A stretch of DNA of 64,000 nt. It comes from Desulfobacterales bacterium. Lineage in GTDB: Bacteria; Desulfobacterota; Desulfobacteria; Desulfobacterales; Desulfosalsimonadaceae. Below the pieces are notes generated by a model that was not told the DNA's origin, did no database searches, and saw only the letters and a list, made by a program, of their open reading frames with translations. Positions within the stretch are counted from its first letter, which is position 1, and every line of letters begins with the position of its first letter. The stretch lies in NCBI GenBank assembly GCA_018335195.1, contig JAGXKN010000015.1:1-64000 (forward strand), given 5' to 3'. Positions 8,663-17,370 of the stretch are shown piece by piece. A program made the position numbers and the translations under genes.

Positions 8663-11008
8663 GTGAGCGGAAACCGGCCCATGCAGACACAGCAACTGAG
8701 CATACTTGAAGACATTTTCCAGACCATTACCGACTCCGGGGATCCGGAAAGCACCCTGAACCAGATTGTCCAAAAGGTCGCCGGGCGCCTGGAGATCGAT
8801 GTCTGTTCGGTCTATGTGTACGATCCCTCGGAGAACAAACTGATTCTTAAGGCAACCCACGGTCTTGATCCTTCGGCTGTGGACGTCATTGAAATGGATA
8901 TCAGCGAGGGCCTGACCGGGCTGGCCCTGGAGCAGATGAAACCGGTTCTTGTCGTCCATCCGAGCAGTCATCCCAGGTTCAAGTATTATGCCGAAAGCGG
9001 GGAGGAAAAGTACGCCACCTTCCTGGGACTCCCCCTGATTTACCATCAGAAGGTGCTCGGTGTGCTGGTGATTCAAACGGTTGCGGAAAACGGGATCAGT
9101 GAAGATGATATTCCGCTTTTTGCCAATATCGCCAGCCAGATTTCGGCCACCGTGGCCTATACCGGCCTTCTCGAGGATCTGTCGTACCGCAGGGATTCTC
9201 CTTCCCGGCAAATTCATGCAGAAGAAGGCCGGAAACAAGGCGTTAGTTCCGTCAGTCCGACGCATCTTAGCGGCGACCCGGTCTCCGAGCAGGTGGCCGA
9301 GGGATACGCCCATTATCTCCCTGAAAACATAGATTTCGATCAGGTGCAATGCATGCTTTCCGAATCGCCGGACTCGGACATGGAGCGGTTGAACCGGGCC
9401 TTTGAACAGGCAGCCGCCCAGATCCGGTGGGTGGCCCAGAGCGGGTTGGGCATTTCCGAGCAGGAGTCGGCCATCCTGGATGCGCACCTGATGTTTCTGG
9501 AGGATGAGGGGCTCAAGAGCAAAATCATTTCCCATATCCGCTCGGGACGGTGCGCGGAATTCGCTCTCAAGCAGGTGATTCTCGATTACGTGGAAACCTT
9601 TCGCAGCATGGATGACGCCTACCTGAGCGAGCGCGCAGCGGATGTGCTCGATATCGGCAGGCGCGTGCTGGGCCACCTGATGGGAATCACAGGGGATCCA
9701 CACGAGCCCATGACCGGCCCCACGATCGTGGTTGCATCGGATATCTCCCCGGTGGACCTGCTGGCCATCCGCCAGCCGAATCTCCGGGCCATTGTCACCG
9801 CCCGCGGCGGACGGACTTCGCATACGGTCATTCTGGCCAAGTCCTTGGAAATCCCGATTGTCATCGGCGTGGAAGGTTTGTTCGAAAACGTGCGGGAACG
9901 TGACTACCTGATCGTGGACGGCGCCTCCGGCTTTGTGTTTGTCAATCCCGATTCGGTTGTACAGGAAGAATACACGCGCAGACAGCAGGAAAACCAGAAG
10001 ATCCGGCGCCAGCTTTCAACGATCCGGGACCTGCCGGCCGTGACCATGGACGGGGTCAGCATCCGCCTGGGAGCCAATATCGGTCTGCTTTCCGATATCC
10101 CGCATGTCAAGGAATACGGCGCAGACCACATCGGCCTGTACCGGACCGAGTTTCCGTTCCTGCTGCGCCGGAGTTTTCCCACGGAAGAAGAACAGGTCGC
10201 GCTTTATACAAAGATGCTGCAGAAGGCCGAGGGCCGCACCGTGACCATTCGCACCTTTGACGTGGGCGGGGACAAGTTTCTTTCCTACCTGGATTATCCC
10301 AGGGAGGACAATCCTTTTCTGGGCTGGCGTTCCATCCGGATCAGCCTGGAGCTCGAGGAGGAATTCCGCAGGCAGATCCGGGCCATCCTGCGCGCATCCG
10401 CCCACGGCCCCATTCATCTGCTTTTCCCCATGATTTCCGGGGTAGAGGAAATTCGCCAGGTGATTTCCCTGCTTGAATCGGAAAAGCGCGTGCTCGATGA
10501 AAAGGGTGTTGATTATGACCGGGAAATTGCCACCGGCATCATGATCGAGGTCCCGGGCGCGGTGGCCATACTCGATCGCCTGCTCAAGTACGTGGACTTT
10601 GTCAGCATCGGGACAAATGACCTGATTCAGTATCTGCTGGCCGTGGACCGCAACAACAAGAAGGTGGCCAATCTGTATAATGCACTGCATCCCTCGGTGA
10701 TTGCCACGATTGCCGACATTGTCAGTATTTGTAAGAGCCGGGGCAAGCCGGTCAGTATTTGCGGGGAAGCTGCAGCCAAGCCTGCATGCCTGCTTTTGTA
10801 CATCGGCATGGCCGCAGACCGGCTCAGCATGACGCCTTCTGCAATTCCGTCGGCAAAGCAGTTTATCCGAAACGTCCGCCAGGCCGACGCCCGGCGGGTG
10901 CTTAATGCGGTGCTGGAAATGGAGGATGTGCAAAGCGTCAACGAGTTCTTAACCGAATATATCCAGGAGACCCTGCCCGCGCTGGCGGGTCGGGAGATTT
11001 CGGGCTGA
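8663..11008 (+). CDS. ptsP: PEP-protein phosphotransferase with GAF domain (EI-Ntr)
   Basis: First enzyme of the nitrogen-type PTS: takes phosphate from phosphoenolpyruvate and passes it to an NPr/HPr protein. The 781-residue protein has an N-terminal GAF domain (about 20-170), the EI N-terminal domain, the phospho-histidine swivel domain with GGRTSHTVI (His at about 387) and the PEP-binding TIM barrel with GLYRTEFPFL, RTFDVGGDK and SIGTNDLIQY. Length fits PtsP (about 750) better than sugar EI (about 575). The start is GTG at 8663; an ATG at 8681 is the alternative. No HPr or EII gene is nearby, so partners must be elsewhere. Confidence 0.9.
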   Translation: MSGNRPMQTQQLSILEDIFQTITDSGDPESTLNQIVQKVAGRLEIDVCSVYVYDPSENKLILKATHGLDPSAVDVIEMDISEGLTGLALEQMKPVLVVHPSSHPRFKYYAESGEEKYATFLGLPLIYHQKVLGVLVIQTVAENGISEDDIPLFANIASQISATVAYTGLLEDLSYRRDSPSRQIHAEEGRKQGVSSVSPTHLSGDPVSEQVAEGYAHYLPENIDFDQVQCMLSESPDSDMERLNRAFEQAAAQIRWVAQSGLGISEQESAILDAHLMFLEDEGLKSKIISHIRSGRCAEFALKQVILDYVETFRSMDDAYLSERAADVLDIGRRVLGHLMGITGDPHEPMTGPTIVVASDISPVDLLAIRQPNLRAIVTARGGRTSHTVILAKSLEIPIVIGVEGLFENVRERDYLIVDGASGFVFVNPDSVVQEEYTRRQQENQKIRRQLSTIRDLPAVTMDGVSIRLGANIGLLSDIPHVKEYGADHIGLYRTEFPFLLRRSFPTEEEQVALYTKMLQKAEGRTVTIRTFDVGGDKFLSYLDYPREDNPFLGWRSIRISLELEEEFRRQIRAILRASAHGPIHLLFPMISGVEEIRQVISLLESEKRVLDEKGVDYDREIATGIMIEVPGAVAILDRLLKYVDFVSIGTNDLIQYLLAVDRNNKKVANLYNALHPSVIATIADIVSICKSRGKPVSICGEAAAKPACLLLYIGMAADRLSMTPSAIPSAKQFIRNVRQADARRVLNAVLEMEDVQSVNEFLTEYIQETLPALAGREISG

Positions 11009-11156
11009 TTTTCAAATAAAAGAAACGCTGAACGCCAATTGGTTTTACTGTGATTCTGCTGCCATTGGTGTTTCGGATTTTGTCCAGGCGAGGGTTTCCG
11101 TACGAATATGAAACGCATCACGTGCATTGCTAAAGACCCGGAGACAGAGATAATTC

Positions 11157-11819
11157 ATGACAGACAGCGGCAAAGACGGGGACAGCCCGTACGTGTTCTG
11201 CGATTTTGACGGCACCATCACCGCACAGGAGAGCCTGCAGGCAGTGTTTGAATATTTTGTGCCGGATCAATGGGCGGAGGTAAAGCACAGGCTGGTATCC
11301 GGAGAGCTCACCTTGCGCAGCGGTGTGCGGCAAATGATTGAGCGCATCCCTTCAGCGCGCTACCCGGCAGTGCTTTCGTTTGTGCGGGAGATTCCGCTGC
11401 GCCCGGGTCTTGCGGGATTCCTGGATTTCCTGGAGGCCCGCGGCATTGCCTTTATCATCGTATCCGGGGGCGTGCGCGGCATGGTGGAAGCCGGGCTGGG
11501 TTCCTTGATTTCCCGGGTGCACCGGGTTTTTGCTGCGGACGCTGATGACAGCGGTCCGTATCTCAAGGTGCGCTCCGAATTCGAGGGCGGCGCCGAGCTG
11601 GTGGACAAGGTCTCGGTGATGAACCTTTTTCCGGCCAACCCGCGGATCGTGATCGGCGACGGCATGACCGATCAGAACATGGCGCGCAACGGGGACTTGG
11701 TTTTTGCCCGCGGCAGACTGGCCAGATACCTGGAAGAAAGCGGGCATGATTATATCAAGTGGGGAGATTTCTTTGATATCCGGAATGATCTTATCCAACG
11801 GATGGGAAAGGTGGCATAA
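11157..11819 (+). CDS. HAD-family phosphatase (MtnX/SerB-like)
   Basis: A 220-residue phosphatase with HAD motif I CDFDGTIT (nucleophile D16, acid/base D18), motif II IIVSGG, and motif III/IV with GDGMTDQNMA. The cap and size resemble 2-hydroxy-3-keto-5-methylthiopentenyl-1-phosphate phosphatase (MtnX) and phosphoserine phosphatase, so the substrate is probably a small phosphorylated metabolite. It overlaps the next gene by one base (TAATG), implying translational coupling to a DUF362 ferredoxin protein. That pairing is not explained by methionine salvage, so I leave the substrate open. Confidence 0.75.
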   Translation: MTDSGKDGDSPYVFCDFDGTITAQESLQAVFEYFVPDQWAEVKHRLVSGELTLRSGVRQMIERIPSARYPAVLSFVREIPLRPGLAGFLDFLEARGIAFIIVSGGVRGMVEAGLGSLISRVHRVFAADADDSGPYLKVRSEFEGGAELVDKVSVMNLFPANPRIVIGDGMTDQNMARNGDLVFARGRLARYLEESGHDYIKWGDFFDIRNDLIQRMGKVA

Positions 11820-12892
11820 TGGCGAGAGTAATGATTGAGCCGGCCGGTTACGGGGAAGTGGACCGGGCGGTGCGGCGCGCGTTTGAACTTTTTTCCGTGG
11901 ATCTGGCGGGAAAAAATGTCCTGATCAAGCCCAATGTCCTCAGGTCCTCAAAGGCGGAGGAAGGCATTGTGACCCACCCGGCCGTGCTATCGGCGGTGGT
12001 CAGACAGGTCGAATCGCAGAAGCCCGCATCAATTGTCGTTGGTGACAATCCGGGACTTCACAATTACGGGGACAACCAGGCCTGCTTTGCGGAAACCGGA
12101 TTAATGGCCGCGGCCGGCGGGTATTATGAGAATATCGGCGATGATCCGGTCCAGATGTCCTTTAATCCGCATTTCATGCCGACTGTGGGCGTTTCCCGGC
12201 AGGTGCTGGATGCTGATGTCGTGATTAGCCTGCCCAAGTTCAAGACCCACGGCCTCACCGTTGTCACCGGTGCGGTCAAGAATAGCTACGGCATTCTTCC
12301 CGGCGCCATCAAGGCCCGAATTCACAAGGCGGCGGGATCCCCGGAGCGTTTTCACGAGGCGGTGGTCGATGTTTTTGCCATGCGCGTGCCGGAGCTTTTT
12401 ATCGTGGACGCCGTGGTGGGCATGGAAGGCAATGGCCCGGCTTCCCCGGACCTGCGGGATATCGGATGCATTCTTGCCGGTGATAACGCCGTGGCCGTGG
12501 ACTCGGTGATTGCTCAAATGATGGGTCTTGACCCGGCCCGCCTGCGGTTTCTCCAGTATGCAAAGGAAAAGGGCCTGGGTGATTTTGATCCGGAAACAAT
12601 AGAAGTATCCGGAAACCTCGAAACCATACCGGACTTCAAGGTCCCGCCGTTGGGCGGTGAGGCGCTTCTGCATAACGAGTCGATCCAGGACTTAATCACC
12701 CGGCGCACCGAGGTGCGCCCCAGACCAGATCCCGAGCTGTGCACCGGATGCGGAACATGCGTGGAACAGTGTCCGGTTTCCGCCTTGAGTATGGATGATA
12801 CGGATAATTTGCCGATGGTGGATGAAGAAACCTGCATCGCCTGCTTCTGCTGCCAGGAGATGTGCCCGGAAAAAGCCATTCAGTTGGCATAA
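11819..12892 (+). CDS. DUF362 protein with C-terminal 2[4Fe-4S] ferredoxin domain
   Basis: A 357-residue protein. Residues 1-300 form the DUF362 domain (IKPNVLRSS, GDNPGLHNYGDN, PKFKTHGLTVVTGAVKN). From about 308 comes a bacterial-type ferredoxin module, CTGCGTCVEQCP and CIACFCCQEMCP, enough for two [4Fe-4S] clusters. The family is common in anaerobes but its reaction is unknown; an iron-sulfur redox or cofactor role is suspected. It is translationally coupled to the upstream HAD phosphatase. Confidence 0.82.
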   Translation: MARVMIEPAGYGEVDRAVRRAFELFSVDLAGKNVLIKPNVLRSSKAEEGIVTHPAVLSAVVRQVESQKPASIVVGDNPGLHNYGDNQACFAETGLMAAAGGYYENIGDDPVQMSFNPHFMPTVGVSRQVLDADVVISLPKFKTHGLTVVTGAVKNSYGILPGAIKARIHKAAGSPERFHEAVVDVFAMRVPELFIVDAVVGMEGNGPASPDLRDIGCILAGDNAVAVDSVIAQMMGLDPARLRFLQYAKEKGLGDFDPETIEVSGNLETIPDFKVPPLGGEALLHNESIQDLITRRTEVRPRPDPELCTGCGTCVEQCPVSALSMDDTDNLPMVDEETCIACFCCQEMCPEKAIQLA

Positions 12893-12957
12893 TTTATTTC
12901 TCGTTATATTTGAGCCGATATGAAGGGCGATTATGTCTGTATTCATGTTGTAATGTT

Positions 12958-12984
12958 AAATTCGAAGCCCGAAATCCGAAACCA
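12958..12984. repeat. CGAAATCCGAA-type intergenic repeat fragment
   Basis: A short piece (AAATTCGAAGCCCGAAATCC and a few more bases) of the AT-rich repeat seen in longer form at 24674-24813, 25967-26137, 41436-41546 and 61610-61720. It lies in the gap before pgm. Confidence 0.45.
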
Positions 12985-13026
12985 CTTAAATGAATTTCCT
13001 TTTACTCTCGTGTTAAGGATTGAGTT

Positions 13027-14676
13027 ATGAGCGTACACGAACTGGCCGGCAAAAAGGCGCCGGCAGATATCCTGGTAAACGTGCCGCGGCTGGTTTCGGC
13101 CTATTACACCCATCGACCGGACCCCGCGGACCCGGCCCAGCAGGTGACGTTCGGTACATCCGGGCACCGGGGATCGGCGTTTCGCAGCAGCTTTAACGAG
13201 GATCATATCCTGGCGGTCAGCCGCGCCATTGTGGATTACCGCAAGTCACAGGATATCACCGGTCCGCTGTTTATGGGCATGGACACCCACGCATTGTCCG
13301 AGCCGGCCCTGGCCAACGCCCTGGAGGTTTTTGCCGCGGAAAACGTCGAGGTCATGATCCATGCGGGCCGCGGCTATACGCCGACCCCGGTGATTTCCCA
13401 TGCGATTTTGTGCCATAACCGGGGCAGAAGCCGGGGACTTGCAGACGGGGTCGTGATCACCCCGTCGCACAATCCGCCCGAGGACGGCGGCTTCAAGTAC
13501 AACCCGCCTCACGGCGGGCCCGCGGGAACCGAAGTTACATCCATGATTGCGGACCGGGCCAATGCCCTGCTGCGGGACGGGACAGAGAAAATTTCCCGCG
13601 TACCGTTTGAGCGGGCGCTGAAGGCGGATACTACGCATGAATATGATTATATAACCCCGTATGTCAACGACCTGGAAAACGTGGTGGACATGCATGCCAT
13701 TGCCGCTGCCGGCCTGAAAATCGGGGTGGATCCCATGGGCGGGGCAGGTGTTTATTTCTGGGAGCCCATTGGGGAGAAATACGGCTTGTCCCTGGAGGTG
13801 GTCAACAAAGCGGTGGATGCGACCTTTGGGTTCATGCACGTGGACAAGGACGGTAAGCTCCGCATGGACTGCTCTTCTGCCTGGGCCATGCAGGGGCTGA
13901 TCGGATTAAAGCAGCGCTTTGATATCGCATTTGCCAATGACCCGGACGTGGACCGCCACGGGATCGTCACGCGCAGTGCAGGCCTGCTCAACCCGAACCA
14001 TTACCTGGCCGCGGCAGTGTGGTATCTTTTCGAAAACCGGCGCGGGTGGCCGGAAACCGCCGCAGTGGGAAAAACCCTGGTTTCCACATCCATGATCGAC
14101 CGGATTGCCAAGCATTTGAAAAAGCCGTTGGCTGAAGTGCCGGTGGGGTTTAAATGGTTCGTGGACGGGCTTCTAAACGGTGCCTACGGCTTTGGCGGCG
14201 AGGAAAGCGCCGGTGCTTCATTTCTGCGAAAAGACGGGGGCGCCTGGGCCACGGACAAGGACGGGATCATCATGAACCTGCTGGCCGCGGAAATCATGGC
14301 GGTTACAGGCAAGGATCCCGGCGAAATGTACCGCGGGCTTGAAGACCGGTTCGGGAGCTGCGTTTACGAGCGAATGGATGCCCCGGCCACGCATGAACAA
14401 AAGCAGATTCTCAAGAACCTTTCCCCGGAAAATATTTCCGCAAAACAACTGGCCGGTGAACCCATCGTGCAGGTTTTGACAAAAGCCCCGGCAAACCAGG
14501 TGTCCATCGGCGGGTTAAAGGTGGTGACAGAAAACGGCTGGTTTGCCGCCCGGCCGTCAGGCACCGAGGAAATCTACAAGATTTATGCGGAAAGTTTCAG
14601 GGGAACCGATCACCTGCAGCAGATCCGGGACGAAGCCCGGGCTATCGTGGCGGAAGCGTTTAAAAATGGAAATTGA
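13027..14676 (+). CDS. pgm: Phosphoglucomutase, alpha-D-glucose phosphate-specific
   Basis: Interconverts glucose 1-phosphate and glucose 6-phosphate. The 549 residues match the bacterial Pgm length. Visible motifs are TFGTSGHRG near the N-terminus, the phosphoserine loop TPSHNPPEDGGFKYNPP, the metal loop NDPDVDRHG, the sugar-binding GGEESAG and the C-terminal phosphate-binding RPSGTEEIYKIYAES. It would supply glucose 1-phosphate for glycogen, cell-wall glycans or the UDP-glucose used by the sucrose synthase at the left edge. Its 3' end overlaps the next gene by 11 bp. Confidence 0.93.
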   Translation: MSVHELAGKKAPADILVNVPRLVSAYYTHRPDPADPAQQVTFGTSGHRGSAFRSSFNEDHILAVSRAIVDYRKSQDITGPLFMGMDTHALSEPALANALEVFAAENVEVMIHAGRGYTPTPVISHAILCHNRGRSRGLADGVVITPSHNPPEDGGFKYNPPHGGPAGTEVTSMIADRANALLRDGTEKISRVPFERALKADTTHEYDYITPYVNDLENVVDMHAIAAAGLKIGVDPMGGAGVYFWEPIGEKYGLSLEVVNKAVDATFGFMHVDKDGKLRMDCSSAWAMQGLIGLKQRFDIAFANDPDVDRHGIVTRSAGLLNPNHYLAAAVWYLFENRRGWPETAAVGKTLVSTSMIDRIAKHLKKPLAEVPVGFKWFVDGLLNGAYGFGGEESAGASFLRKDGGAWATDKDGIIMNLLAAEIMAVTGKDPGEMYRGLEDRFGSCVYERMDAPATHEQKQILKNLSPENISAKQLAGEPIVQVLTKAPANQVSIGGLKVVTENGWFAARPSGTEEIYKIYAESFRGTDHLQQIRDEARAIVAEAFKNGN

Positions 14677-15319
14677 TCCGGAAATTATCGAAAATACCAG
14701 AGGATTTCTGGACCCGGAAGAAGGCGGCCGGCTCTATGAACTGGCACTTTCCGCCTCCCGCCGCGGACCCTGCCTGGAAATCGGCAGTTATTGCGGAAAA
14801 TCAAGCCTTTACCTGGGTTCGGGATGCCGGAAAAACAGCGGCATTCTTTTTTCCATTGATCACCACCGGGGATCCGAGGACCAGCAGCCCGGGGAGGGGT
14901 ATTTTGACCCGGATGCTTATGATCCCAAGGCCGGGCGGGTGGACACATTTCCCCTGTTTCGCGATACCCTGGTCCGGGCGGAGCTGGAGCAGACCGTGGT
15001 TCCCATTGTTTCCACCTCAGAGGCGGTTGCCCGCATGTGGTCGATTCCGCTTGGCCTGGTCTTTATTGACGGCGGGCATACCGACGAGGCCGCATTCACC
15101 GATTACAACGCCTGGGCCACCCACGTGATGCCCGGGGGGTATCTGGCCATCCACGATATTTTTCAAACCGAAGCAGAAGGCGGGCAGGCGCCGCATCGCA
15201 TATACCGGCTGGCCCTGGCTTCCGGGCTTTTTGCCGAACTGCCCATGACAAAAACCCTGGGGGTGCTTAGGCGGATTTCCGGAAATAAAGCACCAGGCTT
15301 TTCCCCAGCACCGGATTAA
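14666..15319 (+). CDS. Class I SAM-dependent methyltransferase (Methyltransf_24 type)
   Basis: A 217-residue protein with a SAM-binding glycine motif CLEIGSYCGKSS, acidic strand-2 end SIDHH, and FIDGGHTDEAAFTDYNAW followed by PGGYLAIHDIF, the pattern of macrocin/cephalosporin-type O-methyltransferases. I start it at the ATG at 14666, inside the end of pgm. The substrate is unknown; the downstream opposite-strand genes are a second methyltransferase and a glycosyltransferase, suggesting surface-glycan modification (inference). Its last 53 bp overlap the convergent gene on the other strand. Confidence 0.78.
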   Translation: MEIDPEIIENTRGFLDPEEGGRLYELALSASRRGPCLEIGSYCGKSSLYLGSGCRKNSGILFSIDHHRGSEDQQPGEGYFDPDAYDPKAGRVDTFPLFRDTLVRAELEQTVVPIVSTSEAVARMWSIPLGLVFIDGGHTDEAAFTDYNAWATHVMPGGYLAIHDIFQTEAEGGQAPHRIYRLALASGLFAELPMTKTLGVLRRISGNKAPGFSPAPD

Positions 15320-15980
15320 GCAGCCTGTCGAGAAATCGGGTCATGCGGGGTTTTTTCATCAGGTCCCACGTCAGAAACTTGTGGTAGGCGGCAACCGCGG
15401 GGGCCTGATCATTGTCCGGACCCGCCAGGCACTTGAGCCACCAGTAGGGCGAATGCAGGCTGTGTGCCCAGTGGTAATGCCGCAGGTGCAGGCCCAGCCT
15501 CTCAAACAGGCCGATGACCTGTTTTTGGGGGTAAATGCGCACGTGGCCGCCTTCGGTGTTGGCGTATTCCCTGGAAAGCGCCCAGCAGACGCGTTCCGGG
15601 AAGTACCGCGGCACGCTGACCGCCAGCGTACCGCCCGACTTGAGCACCCGGTCGATTTCCCGGGCCGCGCGCTGATGATCATGAATATGCTCCATGACCT
15701 CGGAGCAGATCACATGATCGAAAAAATGATCGGCAAACGGCAAATCCAGAATGCTTGCCGCATAAAGCGCCCATCTTCCACCATACGGGCGGTCGTATTG
15801 TTCGTGAATGCGGATCTGCTCTTTGGCAGCGGCCAGGTCTTTGAGGCTGATATCCGCGCCGGCCACGGTCACCTCCGGATATGCACAGGCCCCGCACACA
15901 TGCCGTCCCATGCCGCATCCCATGTCCAGGATGCGGTCTTTCGGCTTTATCTGCAAGCGGTTATAATCTATGGTAATCAT
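15267..15980 (-). CDS. Class I SAM-dependent methyltransferase (Methyltransf_11 type)
   Basis: A 237-residue protein with the SAM motif ILDMGCGMGRHVCG, acidic position GADIS, and the post-motif stretches FDHVICSEVMEHI and LKSGGTLAVSVPRYFPE. The start overlaps the end of the upstream glycosyltransferase by 20 bp, so both are one transcription unit. The C-terminal 53 bp are antisense to the end of the previous methyltransferase gene. Probably acts on a glycan or lipid precursor made with the glycosyltransferase; the substrate is not readable. Confidence 0.8.
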   Translation of the reverse strand: MITIDYNRLQIKPKDRILDMGCGMGRHVCGACAYPEVTVAGADISLKDLAAAKEQIRIHEQYDRPYGGRWALYAASILDLPFADHFFDHVICSEVMEHIHDHQRAAREIDRVLKSGGTLAVSVPRYFPERVCWALSREYANTEGGHVRIYPQKQVIGLFERLGLHLRHYHWAHSLHSPYWWLKCLAGPDNDQAPAVAAYHKFLTWDLMKKPRMTRFLDRLLNPVLGKSLVLYFRKSA

Positions 15981-17214
15981 GGATCGTTTTCTGGTAGGCT
16001 TCCACGGTTTTTTGCGCCACGGCCGTCCATGTCAAGTGGCGGTGTACGCGTCTATATCCGGCTTCCCCTAGATGCCGGGCCTTTTCCGGGTGATCCAGCA
16101 GATCCGTAATCGCCCGGGCCAAAGCGGCCGAACTTTCCGGCGGCACCAGAATGCCTGCATCACCCACAACCTCGGGCAACGCCCCCCCGGTGGTGCTGAT
16201 CACCGGTACGCCGCATGCCATGGCTTCGCCTGCAGGAAGTCCGAAACCTTCGTAAACCGATGGGACCACCGCGATGGTGGCCCTGGCATACTGGCGCACG
16301 AACTCGGCATATGAGATCCGCCCCGTAAATGTCACAATGTACCCGATGCCCAATTTTTTTATCAGTTTTTCCACCATCCCATTTTTTTTGGGCGAGCCCA
16401 CCACGATGAGCCGGATATCGCGTTTTTGCGCGATATCCGCCACTGCGGGCAGCAGGTGGTGCAGTCCCTTCAGCGGCGTGTCCGCGCTGTTTGTGACGAT
16501 GATCCGGTCTGGATCCCTGGGGATTTCGGGAACCGGGTAAAACAGGTCCGTGTTGATGCCGTTTGGAATGACTGAAAACCGGCTCTCCGGAATTCCGAAT
16601 TCCCGGCTGATATGGGAACGGGTAAAATTTGAAACCGTGATCAGCCGGGCCAGGGTCCGCGAGACCTGTTTCTGCATGGCAACAAACGAGTACCAGCGCA
16701 GGGACTTGAGTTTGCGCCAGAATGCCGATTCGGTCTTCACCGCCACGTCCCGGTCCACGGTAATGGGATGGTGAATGGTGGCAATGGTGGGCATTTTCCG
16801 CTTAATCGACCATATGCCGTAGGACAGGCTCTGGTTGTCATGGATGATGTCGTAATCTCCGCCCCGGGCTTTTAAGAAATGCCGGGCCCGGATGCCGAAG
16901 GTAAAAGGCTCCGGAAAACCCATGGTCGATGTTCCCAGCCATTCGATGAGATTTGTCGTGTCTGCCAGTTCACGGGCTTCAGGTACCCGGAACAGGTTTT
17001 CCGGGTTGTAGAGATCCAGGCCAGGCAGTTTGATGAGCCGGACACCGTTGTCGATTTCCGGATATGCCGGCCCGGAAACCACGTCCACCCGGTGACCCAG
17101 GCGGCTTAAGGCCCAGCTCAGATTGCGCACGTATACGCCCTGGCCGCCGCAATGGGGATTGCTTCGATAGCTCAGCAGGCAGATGCGCAGCGGGCTTTTA
17201 GGCTGGTGTGTCAT
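15961..17214 (-). CDS. GT4-family glycosyltransferase
   Basis: A 417-residue GT-B glycosyltransferase. The N-terminal half begins with SYRSNPHCGGQGVYVRNLSWAL, the acceptor-side glycine loop. The C-terminal half has IPNGINTDLFYP, VGSPKKNG, and the donor-binding E-x7-E motif in PSVYEGFGLPAGEAMACG. It transfers a sugar from a nucleotide donor, probably in polysaccharide or glycolipid synthesis. It is the first gene of a unit with the methyltransferase. The 156-bp gap upstream shows no clear promoter. Confidence 0.87.
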   Translation of the reverse strand: MTHQPKSPLRICLLSYRSNPHCGGQGVYVRNLSWALSRLGHRVDVVSGPAYPEIDNGVRLIKLPGLDLYNPENLFRVPEARELADTTNLIEWLGTSTMGFPEPFTFGIRARHFLKARGGDYDIIHDNQSLSYGIWSIKRKMPTIATIHHPITVDRDVAVKTESAFWRKLKSLRWYSFVAMQKQVSRTLARLITVSNFTRSHISREFGIPESRFSVIPNGINTDLFYPVPEIPRDPDRIIVTNSADTPLKGLHHLLPAVADIAQKRDIRLIVVGSPKKNGMVEKLIKKLGIGYIVTFTGRISYAEFVRQYARATIAVVPSVYEGFGLPAGEAMACGVPVISTTGGALPEVVGDAGILVPPESSAALARAITDLLDHPEKARHLGEAGYRRVHRHLTWTAVAQKTVEAYQKTIHDYHRL

Positions 17215-17370
17215 CGGCGATAGAAAATGTTATGTCAAGTGCGTCAGCGGTGTATTGGTTAACCTTTCATTTTCAAATATTGTCCAATACAGGCTCAGGC
17301 ATTGCCGCGTCAAGTCGTTTTTCAAAAGCGGGTTCCGTCTTGTCACGGGTGCGTCCGGGTGTGTCATGCG

